From Heliocidaris erythrogramma (Eukaryota > Echinodermata > Echinoidea > Camarodonta > Echinometridae), in contig CM046863.1 of NCBI GenBank assembly GCA_025617745.1, forward strand, positions 9,784,935 to 9,848,934: a stretch of 64,000 bases of DNA, in the 5' to 3' direction. A program made the position numbers and the translations under genes. Shown piece after piece: positions 33,075 through 42,653 of the stretch (its first letter is position 1; each line of letters begins with the position of its first letter). Under the pieces are notes generated by a model that saw only the letters and a list, made by a program, of their open reading frames with translations, was not told the DNA's origin and did no database searches.

Positions 33075-35035
33075 TACATACCTCTGCACCGCAGTTGAGC
33101 GCAAAGTGTATCCTGGCATCTAAGCAGTCAACCATGCATGGTAACCTGGGGTCATTGTCATGGAAACAGCTTTTTCTTGGTAGAAGGGTGCGGCTTGTTC
33201 CTGTGGTGAGGAGATAAATTTGAAAGAGGACAGACGAGCATTGTTGATCATCTAGAAAGGGACATTAGAGCCTGATCGGTTAGTTACGGAAGGCCATTTG
33301 ACAAATTTTGAAAAGTTTGAATGCCTGTAGAAAATACGTTTTTAATGCAGAGAGATATGTTTCATTCTGAAGGGCATCACTGAAGGAGTTGAAATTTGAT
33401 AACAAATGGGTTGCCATGGTAATCTACTAAAGTTATAATCCATAAAATATTCAATGTCAGGACGGACAAATGCCTACTCTTAACCGATCATCTCATTATA
33501 TCAAATTCAGGACTTGCCCTCTACAATTATCTCAAAGGACTTACTTCTTAAGATGCCATGTTCGATGTCATCCAAAGAATAGACCTGGCCAGCGATGACG
33601 TAGGAACTGTCTTCCAGAAGTCCTGGACCTCTAGACAGTGCTAGGCAGCTCCGGCTGAGCTGCTAAGGCGTGGATCGTTAGAGCATTGTAAATGTCTGAT
33701 TAGAATCAATGACAGAGTCAATGGGAAATAAAATAATTAAAGCTTACAGCAAAGGGAAGGTGTAGATTGTGGTTAACAATTTTAACTTTCTGAAAAAATT
33801 TTGTTACCATGAACTCTTTTACAATTTTCCAACATTTTTAGAATTTCTTTAAAAAGGACTTTGTATATTTTAAAACTTGTGTTTTGAGCTTTCCTGCAAT
33901 ATGGTTTTAACTCCCATGGCTCCAACATACCCTTGACAGCATGCCATATTGTAGGAACTACATGTATATATCACAGATATTTAACCATCATCAAATAAAC
34001 ACTGGGAATCTTTTCGCCATACCTATCGTTCTTTCTTGTCCCTATCACTATTTGGCAAAGGATACTGATAAAGAATGCTTTTCTCTGATCTGATGTCAAA
34101 TGTCGAAGTCAATGCTCTGAAGTTCTCTTGCTTTAGCCTGGTAGTCAATGTACAGGTCACTCTGGCGTAGTTTGGAATAGTCAACGCGGGATCCGTCTTC
34201 TGACATACAGGAAGCTTTGATTCTAAAGAAATTCATGCAACAAGATGAATGCTCTCCTGTATGTACATGTATATGCCTCCACCTAAATTCAGTGAAGTTC
34301 ACGACTCAAACTGTTCTTGAAATATTGCGATAACCAGAATAAGAAGCCTACAACTGCATGTTAATTGACCTCTTTGACCTTTGACTTTTAACCTAACAAA
34401 CCGAAAGTCCAATCATTTTATCTCCTACTCATGTTTACAAAATAGTTGAGATATGGTGATAAGTTACAAAAGCAACAAATCTTCAATTTCATGCATATTT
34501 TATTGACCATATGATCTTTGACCTACATGTACGTAAACAAAAATCTGATCAGTTTTCTCACTTCATGCGATGATGCATACTACATGTACATATAGCACCA
34601 AGTATGAAGTTAATACATCAAAAGTGTTCAAGAGAATATACAAAAAGTAGGCTAAAAAACCCGAAATTTCATGGTAAATGACCCCTGTGACCTTCGACCT
34701 TGACCTACTCAACCTAAAATCTTGTCAGATTGTCTACTTACTACAGTGATGTATGCGAGCAATATTCTTCTTTATTTTGCAGAACGAGTAACTGAAGAAA
34801 AACAGAATGCAAAAAATTTAAAACATCAAATATTGTACCCGAGAATGTTCCACAATGTAGACCTTAACTAAAAGGACTTCAATCATGTTCATGTCAATGG
34901 TAATTTTCATTTACTATTTATGGGTCATGACATTGTCATGGACATTTATTCAAAGTGGTTTAATTTTTGCTCTTTTTGATGAAGTAGGGCATACTGCAAA
35001 TTTTTATTTGAAACGATGTTGATTTATAAGAATAA

Positions 35036-35158
35036 TTCTATCATCTACGGCGAAAAGAATAAATTCATCTTGATCTATGGCGAAAAGAATAAATTCATTG
35101 GCGAAAAGAATAAATTCTATGGCGAAAAGAATAAATTCTACAGCAAAAAGAATTGTCA
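35036..35158. repeat. Minisatellite, GGCGAAAAGAATAAATTC unit
   Basis: Five imperfect copies of ggcgaaaagaataaattc with 0-12 base spacers lie in intron 1 of the DUF547 gene. Confidence 0.9.
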
Positions 35159-35484
35159 TTGATGGATTGCTTATGCTCGTCATTGTGTATAAACTTACTT
35201 GAGGATACATCTCTGCAGTGCAACAGCAAGATCTAGAGCAGATTGAGGTTTATTGAGGATGTTGTGTTGACTTTGAATTCAGACTCGGTCTCTGCCATGA
35301 TTACAAAGCCTAGCGAAACCCCTACAGCTGTACAGGCTAGTGCTAGCTGCAACAATCAATCTCTATTAAATTTTAAAGTTCCTTGAATTCTTTTGCTTGT
35401 CCAATCCTTAGATCCAATGGCCACCATGCACCTTGCTGGAATTTGTTCTAAATTATGATAAATGAAAAGAAATAATTTTACAAA

Positions 35485-35757
35485 ATGGCTTTGCAGGGCC
35501 TAAAAAATGGAGGGGAGAATCAGCATTGCAAGGGGAGCTGGTCTAATACAGAAGATCATTTAGATCTTTCCTTTAATATTTTTACTCCTACATGTACTCT
35601 TAGTCTTAGTGCACCTGTTGGATGGAAAAATGAGCATGATGAGAGACAGCTCAACGGCATGAAATATGAAGAATTATACGGAAAGTCCACTGCCCTGCAA
35701 GTTGATTTAAAGAAGAAGGTTCGAGCAAAATACGACAAGAAAAATAAGGAGTTATGA
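35485..35757 (+). CDS. Short Lys-rich ORF, doubtful
   Basis: A 90-codon frame ends in a charged helical stretch (KYEELYGKSTALQVDLKKKV then RAKYDKKNKEL). The first codons follow ctttgcag, which could be an acceptor. It lies antisense-adjacent to the DUF547 start. No family is recognised; it could be a remnant exon or chance. Confidence 0.2.
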   Translation: MALQGLKNGGENQHCKGSWSNTEDHLDLSFNIFTPTCTLSLSAPVGWKNEHDERQLNGMKYEELYGKSTALQVDLKKKVRAKYDKKNKEL

Positions 35758-35759
35758 AC

Positions 35760-37080
35760 AGGCCTAGGACTATTTGAAGTTGTTATCAATCAAACACAAA
35801 CTGGCAACTCTGTGATGTATCTTGCGAGTCCTGTAGACGTGGTAGACCCTACCCAAAAGAAAAATCATTATTAAATTTCTGTTTTCTTGAAAGAAAATAC
35901 CGGTAGTAAATTTATACATTATTACAAACATGCCTTAGAATAATCATTGCTCATGCATAATCATGTATAAAACCTGTATGAAACAAATCTAGAAGACTAG
36001 ACAAAATTAGAATTTATTCCTCCATAGTAAAACTTTAATTTTTAGAAAATGACCATTTATGAGATTTTCTGTACTACTGAGCAAATGGGAAAGTTAAAAC
36101 GTCACAGAATTGCCAATTTATGTTTGATTGATTACAACTTTCCTACTTCTTGTCGGATTTTGCTCAAACTTACACTTAGACCGAAAAATCAGTCTATTTC
36201 GTTCGGGGATATGCTCCGCTGAGACGTCTGGCTTCTCGGAATCCCTCTCCTACATAGACTACTGTCTCTACTGTCTGACTGTCTTCATCATGTTTCATAA
36301 TTTCTAGTCACTATCAGTATCACTATCAGTATACTATCAGTATCAGTATCACTGCACTGACTCATCAGTCACTGTCCCAATTTGCGGTGCCTAGACTCTA
36401 GAACTAAGACATGTAGGCTACAGATGTAAGATGAAATTAAATATTACGGCTTTTCAGCCATAAACATGTCAGCAGTCAAAATTAACACTTGACAATCAAA
36501 CTTCAGCGCCAGGCATTACCAATAATACCCGTCAGACAGGCTTCCCCTTCCCTCGGCCCTCCGGATCCTCCACTGCACTTATTTCAGAAGATTTCAATAA
36601 GATGACTCGGCCGGCTCTCATTCTCATTCTTCGGATAGGCCTACATGCATGTGTACCCTAGTAGTGTACAGCTAGCTCAGCTCAGCTCAGCGTTGCTGCA
36701 TCCTCACAACATATGCTCACGTGATCAATCACATGATCAACTGACCTGAAGTAACCGCCATCATTCAGCACAATGTCATTCAGTCGCTGATATGTTGTCA
36801 TATTTATGGAAATCAAAACGAAAATGAATATTAAAAAGAAATATAGTCCAGGTCGTTGCCTGAGCCACTTCAGATTAGAAAGTCTAAAGTTAGAACAGAT
36901 CTAGCTAGAAAAATCCGCAGACCGAATTGGTACCCATGCTCGTTCAATGATCCCTAGATTTATCAAAAACTTTGAATGTTAATTAGACTGAAAAACACCC
37001 CGTTTTCCAAAAAAACCGTCGAAGGTCAGACCGAATAACACCCCTTTCCCAGAAACATCGAATAAAGCCTGAAAACACCC
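35760..37080. other. Intergenic sequence, possible upstream region of the DUF547 gene
   Basis: No ORF of interest. A (TATCAG/TATCAC)n microsatellite lies at 36308-36352 and a (CTCAG)n tract at 36672-36690. Confidence 0.45.
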
Positions 37081-37082
37081 CT

Positions 37083-37372
37083 TTCAGGGGCGGATCTAGC
37101 TTTTCTCCAAGGGGGTGGTTTGACCTTTGGAAAAGGTAGACCCGTATTTTGTTATTCGCTCATCAGGGGGGGGGGGGGGGTTATGGGGCCGGTTCCAGTT
37201 TGCATCCATAATTCCCTGACAAGCAAAAAAAAAAAAAAAAAAGGTCTTCATTCTAAAAGGGGGGGGGGGGCACAATCGACAAAATGGCGGGTCGTCTATG
37301 GTCAAAATGCATACTTTTCTTCCAAAAGGGGGGCACGGGCCGGAAGTGCCCCCTGGATCCGCCAATGGACCC
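37083..37372. mobile_element. Poly-G element with CAGGGGCGGATCTAG end
   Basis: It runs from caggggcggatctag through a G tract, ccataattccctgacaagc-poly(A), a second G tract and ends in ctggatccgcc. Copies of the same order lie at 38545-38720 (inverted) and 39960-40155. Confidence 0.75.
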
Positions 37373-37624
37373 AACGACGATGCAGAGCATCGTCCACAAG
37401 CTGCAATTAAAGCGACGATGTCTGCGAGCCGATTTTTTTCACTATTCAAAGTTGAACCCCCGTAAGTGATGATTTCCTGGCATCTACTAACGCAATGGAG
37501 ATCATAAAAAGCAGTCCTGTGCTATATAGGAACGTATACTGTGTGGGTCTGGACATATTGATGGCGTTTTTCTATGCTCATTAAATTTTTACTTGCAGCC
37601 CAAGGGGGGGGGGGGGGCCCTTGG

Positions 37625-38542
37625 TGTGACTGCCTCACTTCGCGCGATTCGCCAAGTGAGGAGTTTCGGTCGAAATACTACATATATATGAAATATATTC
37701 ACAGAGCCCAGAATTGTTGGTCGAAACTGTTTTAATACCAATCCGTTCTCCGAGATAAAATACTGTAACATAACAAAACGAAAACAACAACAAATTAGTA
37801 ACAATATACTAATGAGAACAACAGCATAGCTATATATATAATATACTAATATACGATCTGTTACAAAATTCCAACAGATAATTTAAGAACTTACTCATTT
37901 TCGAAATATAATAACATAAAGAAGACATAAATTCATACGAATTATAAACACAATCTTGGCCAAAGAGTTAATCAATTAACTATTCGGTTTAAAAGGTATA
38001 ATGAAATTATGTTACAAAGAAATTATGTATTAAGCTAAACATGTATAAATTCTGTTTCAATTCAAAAATATTATTCAGTATCAATAAACAATAAATGAAG
38101 TACTGATAAACTATAAGGGTGAATTAACCAAATATATAGTTAGCAACTAAAATATATTTAATGACATTGAAGCTGTAAACATGTATATTTTATATCTTAT
38201 AAAATAATGAAAGGTTTAATAATGAACTTACCAATTGCATGGAGGCTATGAGCCTTTTACACTGGATACTAAACGAAAATCGAAAAAGCCAAAACTACGA
38301 AAGACGATCGAACGAAAGCCAACTTCTAGTGACTTGACGCAACGAAATCTAAAACGAATCTGATTAGTTTGGCTGCATGTGGCTTGACCAGAGCAAAAGG
38401 TACCAGCATAAGTTCTAGCTTAGACAAAGCAATAGGGGTGACACACATGGGACCATTGTCCCTCTCCTAGCCCGGAGTAAATTAACTACCAATAAAGACG
38501 TCTACTGGCCACCTTATGAACAATAAGCATCCTACAAGGCAG
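37625..38542 (-). mobile_element. Possible solo LTR of a BEL-like element
   Basis: The start TGTGACTGCCTCACTTCG, followed by a cctcac..gtgagg hairpin and gagtttcg, closely parallels the outer end of the BEL LTR at 52683 (TGTGGCTGCCTCAACTTAGAGG then gagtttcg). The interior is AT-rich and non-coding. The other end is set only by the return of poly-G repeat at about 38545, so the boundary is a guess. Confidence 0.35.
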
Positions 38543-38544
38543 TG

Positions 38545-38678
38545 CGGATCCAGGGGGGGGGGGGGGGGCACAGCCGGCCCGTGCCCCCCGTTTTGGAAGA
38601 GAAGTATGAATTTTTACCATAGACGATTCGCCATTTTCTCGATTGTGCCCCCCCCCCCCCCTTTTTAGAGTGAAGACC

Positions 38679-38709
<31 letters not shown>

Positions 38710-39290
38710 TGTCAAGGAATTATGGAGGGAAACTGTACCCCATAACCCCTTACTGAGCGATTTTGAAGGTTTGGCGAATTTTTTTTTTTGTTCCCTAGCC
38801 CCCCCCCCCCCCCCCCCCCCCCCCCACCCCCCCCTGGCCGAACGCATTTAGGGGGTATATTTTCACTTTGGCACCAATATGTAAATGGGACATTTTCTGA
38901 TATTTTCAGGGATTTTCACGGGATTTACAGCCCGATTTCAGTTCAGGAAGTGACGCGCGGCAGTGCATGCAGATGGATGCAAAAAAGAGAGGAGAATCGG
39001 GAGCGGAGAGTTCTTACCGACGCAGCCATATAGTGCACTGAAATGGTCCCCCCCCCCCCCCCCCCCTCTGAAATGTGTTTGTTGCTAATAGCGCGCGCTG
39101 TTTAGGGGGTAAAATTTAAGTCAAACCTGTTTAGGGGGGTGGATGAGGAAAAACCTCGTTTAGGGGTCAGGTTTTTATCCAAGTAAGTTGTTTAGGGGGT
39201 ATTTTGAAAACCCATGCATGCATGGACACGCATGTGTACACCATGATTGCCCCCCCCCCCCCCCCCCGTAGATACGCCACTTTCTTGGAT
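38545..39290. mobile_element. Cluster of poly-G/poly-C elements
   Basis: From 38545 to about 38760 lies an inverted copy of the 37083 element. A C tract of about 35 bases is at 38790-38825. From about 39085 to 39270 comes a different family (tttagggggt repeats, cctcgtttaggggtcaggttttt, catggacacgcatgtgtacacc, C tract) that matches 52540-52682 in reverse. Confidence 0.7.
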
Positions 39291-39411
39291 ACGCCATGGG
39301 TACCACTTCAGTCTGCAAGTGACTCCCTTGGGTAGGATTGGTTCTTGACCCAAAAAGGAAGAGTTAAAGACAAATATTTACTTTGGAAGTCATTATGATT
39401 ACAGAATGATG

Positions 39412-39895
39412 CTTTCAATTCAATTCAATTCAGTTTCGGTTTATTATAAAATAGGCCTACACAATGCAGTATATAGTCCAATGATGAATGATCAATGATG
39501 CAATGTTTACATAAAATGGACATCAGAACAGGAATAATTATATACAATTAAAATTATATACAATTAAAATTATTATAGAATTTAAATTATTATAAAAGTG
39601 CGTACACCAAACTATTGATATTGTAATAAAATGATTATAATTAAAAATGAGTATCAGGCTACAAAAGCAGTATTGCATGAATTAAAGAGGTGATTTTTAA
39701 AACAAAATTATGTAAATAAAATCTTAGTTGGAATATTATGAAGTAAATGATGGCTAATTAATATGCCATAAAAGGTAAAATATCAAGCGAAGTTAAATTA
39801 TTTATTTCAAGAAGCAAAGTAAATTCAAAAATGAAAGAATAGAAAAGAACTTTTTTGGATAGTATGTAAAAATTTATATCCACTGGGAGATTTTC
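39412..39895 (-). mobile_element. AT-rich sequence beginning with (TTCAA)n, probable LINE tail
   Basis: ttcaattcaattcaattcag is the complement of the pentamer tail at 27978. The rest is AT-rich without ORFs. Confidence 0.4.
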
Positions 39896-39959
39896 AGATG
39901 CCGAATGGTACTGTCAACTCAAATTTCTTAACCTTCTTTCCTTTCTTCACTAGTGAATT

Positions 39960-40515
39960 TTATACCCTTTTTTCTGAATGGGGGGTGGGGAGGGGGGGGG
40001 GTGACTTTTTTTTGCCAGACCTCCAAAATTCGCTCAGTTGGGGGGAGGGGGGGGGGGGGGGGTGTTATGGGGTTCCAGTTACCCTTCATAATTCTCTGAC
40101 AAGCAAAAATCAAAATACAAAAAAAAGCACACAAAAAAGGTTTCCGTTCTAAAAAGGCAATATCAATAGCTGTGTTAACATTACAATTAGCCTGTACATA
40201 ATCCGAACCTGATTTCTATGGGCAGAACCATAGGCCTTTGAAATTGCCCTCTTTATTTTTCGAAAGTAGTTTTTATCGTGTTCAGTGTGCATTGTGCCCA
40301 CCCCCTCCCCTTTTGAAATGATAACCTTTTTTTTTAATTTTATTTTTTGCTTGTAAGAGAATTCAGGAGGAAAAGTGGATCCAAACAATCCGATAACTTT
40401 CTCTTTTTTTTTTTTTTTTTTGCTTGTCAGAAAATTTTCAGAGATTTGTGTGCCTCCCCACTCCCCCCCCCCCCCCCCCCCCCCATTAAAAAAGTATTCC
40501 TGGATCCGCCCCTGC
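39960..40515. mobile_element. Two poly-G family elements
   Basis: 39980-40155 repeats the G tract, ggttccagtt, cataattctctgacaagcaaaa block. 40275-40515 contains two tgcttgtcagaaaat/tgcttgtaagagaatt blocks, a C tract near 40465 and the end tcctggatccgcccctg. Confidence 0.7.
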
Positions 40516-40797
40516 CCTAACTATTCATTAATTCTATCAAATTCGATTGGCTGATAACTTAATTCGTCTGATCTACAGTAGGCCTAGGCATATAATTATT
40601 CGATTGGAAACCGGAATTTATTTTCATTTATGTTCAGCTTTTTCAAAAAGACCTTTTCGTAATTAGTGAAAAATCAATTTTGTTCTGTTACTTCAGTTCA
40701 GAACTAATTTTTGCCGTGTCCCACTCGTATGATTTGTTGTGGGAAGAATATGCCGTAATTATCTCCGTCATTTTATGTTGATTTGTCACATTAGACT

Positions 40798-41952
40798 ATG
40801 GATGATGCGGTCCCTGAATCATCAATAGAGAAATATTACATAAAGTCTGAGAGAGACACAGAACTAGGTGAAAATTCTGTTGGAAAACGTCAAAAACCGA
40901 GATTCACTTGCATCGTGGACTCGTCCGAAATTCTGAGTGAGGTAGAAATCCGTCTAGAAACCGCACAGCTTGAGCGGATCACATTGGTGCAGGTGACACA
41001 AAATGAGTCGCCTGCTGGATGGAAGATTTTGAGTGATGTTTGCAAGGATATGCTTACTTGTATACAGTGGATGGCCAGAAAGAGATTGATTTCAAACACT
41101 TTCATCTGTCCAAAGTGCAAGCAAAATTGTACATTTCAGCTGCGTCGTGATCGAACAGACAAATACAATTGGACGTGCAACCCCTGCAACTTTAAGAAGA
41201 GCCTGAGAGAAGGGTCATTTTTTGCAGGAAGTCACCTCAGCTTGCCAACGATCCTTCAGCTCATTAATTTATGGGCTGTGAAAACAAAGCGTGACGACGT
41301 CCAAGACAGGCTTTGCATAAAGCAGCGACATACCATCGTTGATTGGTTTGCATTCATCCGAGAAATTTGTGCTCGTAAAGTTCTTGACAGTCCGCAGCAC
41401 ATTGGAGGATTGCATGAGGAATCCCTCGAAGGCATCATTGTTTATTTTGATGTCTTTAACTTCACCCACTTGCGGGATAAAAAAGAAGAATCCTACTGGG
41501 TTGTGCTAGGTATCGAAAGTGGCACGGATCGCTGTTTCGTGGTCCCGATCGATACATGCAATCCTAGGGCAATAGTTGCAGTTTTACGTCAGTACGTTGA
41601 GCCTGGCTCTATCCTCACCAGTAGACCATTTGAACACAACACTGCTGCTACTGCAACCGATTACCCAATACCTCATGAGTTTGTGCAATTTGCTGCTGAT
41701 TACTCCATTACTTTAGACCTGAATTCCGATTATCCATCCTCGATATCGTCGGTCTACGACGCTCAGGAGACAGAGCTTTGGAAATTGATCCAGCGTCGTT
41801 ATAAGAGCAAGAGTGATCTGTTCTGTGAAGAACCAACGAGCACTTCTCTCTTTCAGTCTTACATTCAGGAAGCCATCTGGAGGCAGATGCACAACTCGGA
41901 AGATCTTTTCTCGGCAGTGATTGCAGATATTGGCAATTATTATCCAGTTTAG
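40798..41952 (+). CDS. Merlin-derived protein with degenerate catalytic site, candidate domesticated gene
   Basis: This uninterrupted 384-codon ORF (ATG 40798, stop TAG 41950-41952) resembles the Merlin/IS1595 transposase. Residues 103-131 form a zinc ribbon (ICPKC at 103-107, WTCNPC at 125-130), then SLREGSFFAGSHLSLP (135-150) and a helical region as in active relatives. In the catalytic part IIVYFDVFNF (213-222) keeps an Asp, SYWVVLGIESGTDRCFVV matches the WVFG...E.GT block, and VEPGSILTS (268-275) sits where PGT.I.SDGW belongs, but the Asp is gone. HTNxIEG is not seen. The first 100 residues are unrelated acidic sequence. An open frame with lost catalysis suggests selection for another role, such as DNA binding. 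AATAAA lies near 42130. It is on the same strand as TBC1D7, 530 bases upstream. Confidence 0.75.
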   Translation: MDDAVPESSIEKYYIKSERDTELGENSVGKRQKPRFTCIVDSSEILSEVEIRLETAQLERITLVQVTQNESPAGWKILSDVCKDMLTCIQWMARKRLISNTFICPKCKQNCTFQLRRDRTDKYNWTCNPCNFKKSLREGSFFAGSHLSLPTILQLINLWAVKTKRDDVQDRLCIKQRHTIVDWFAFIREICARKVLDSPQHIGGLHEESLEGIIVYFDVFNFTHLRDKKEESYWVVLGIESGTDRCFVVPIDTCNPRAIVAVLRQYVEPGSILTSRPFEHNTAATATDYPIPHEFVQFAADYSITLDLNSDYPSSISSVYDAQETELWKLIQRRYKSKSDLFCEEPTSTSLFQSYIQEAIWRQMHNSEDLFSAVIADIGNYYPV

Positions 41953-42482
41953 AAGAAAACCCGTAGCATTGCCACTAAATCTTATAGTACAAAAGAAGAA
42001 TACTGTGAAAACAATGAAGTACCAGCTGTTTTTTCACCTTTTCCACTGTAAAATTTTGTGAAGTATTCAGCCAGAAATTACAGACCTGTAGATCATTAAC
42101 AATTTACGTACAGGTACTTTGTAATTTGAAATAAATAGCAAAATACTTGGCAAATTTTATTTGTGAATAGTGCAATTCAAAGATGAGCCTTTTGCTTGAT
42201 ATCTTGAAATTGAAACTTTGAAAGGATTCTGAGATTTTCTTTATTCTTGTGACCAGAGCCATTATATAGCTCTGGGAAAAACTGATGGTTAAAATTACAT
42301 GTATCTCTATCGTCAGTTAGAGAAAAGTGAGAAGGAAAAATACAAGTTTTTATCATCTAAATTCAGAAGGAAAGATTAAGATTATCTAAAAAGGATAAAA
42401 TCTTCTTTGCCATCATCTGAAAGAAAGATTTAGGAGGTCTTACATTTCTTGTAGAGCAGTAAGATCCCGGACAGAGTCTAAG

Positions 42483-42610
42483 ATGAGTGACAGAAGGAAC
42501 TTTCGATCTCATTACTATGAGAAGGTGGGATTCAGAGGAGTAGAGGAGAAGAAGTCTTTGGAAATCCTTCTCGGTGAAGATCCAGTTGGTAAGATGTGAA
42601 CATGGTGGGT

Positions 42611-42653
<43 letters not shown>

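Larger units (their letters stand above)
30768..35298 (-). pseudogene. DUF547-domain gene, seven exons, frameshifted
   Basis: DUF547 proteins are widespread and of unknown biochemical role. Exons in transcript order: 35298-35199, 34222-34066, 33695-33545, 33200-33082, 32456-32348, 31598-31531, 30948-30768 (stop TAA 30770-30768). Landmarks: SALDLAVALQRCIL, DGSRVDYSKLRQSDLYIDYQ, FF-I/NIYNALTIHAL across an intron, YVIAGQVYSLDDIEHGILR, DARIHFALNCGAE|SCPPIGV, LPSLLKWYGSDA and the C-terminal VPFLEREKAAQ. Every intron has GT and AG in register with the expected protein, yet exons 1, 2, 3 and 5 each need single-base corrections to stay in frame (for example TGA in exon 2 at about 34101). TBC1D7 and Pur-alpha in the same window show no such errors, which favours a unitary pseudogene over poor assembly. 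Start ATG at 35298-35296 is the best candidate (MAETESEF). AATAAA lies about 40 bases past the stop. Confidence 0.82.

Noticed and set aside
36650..36800. Core promoter of the DUF547 gene
   Set aside because: No convincing TATA, initiator or CpG pattern; distance to the start codon is too large to claim.
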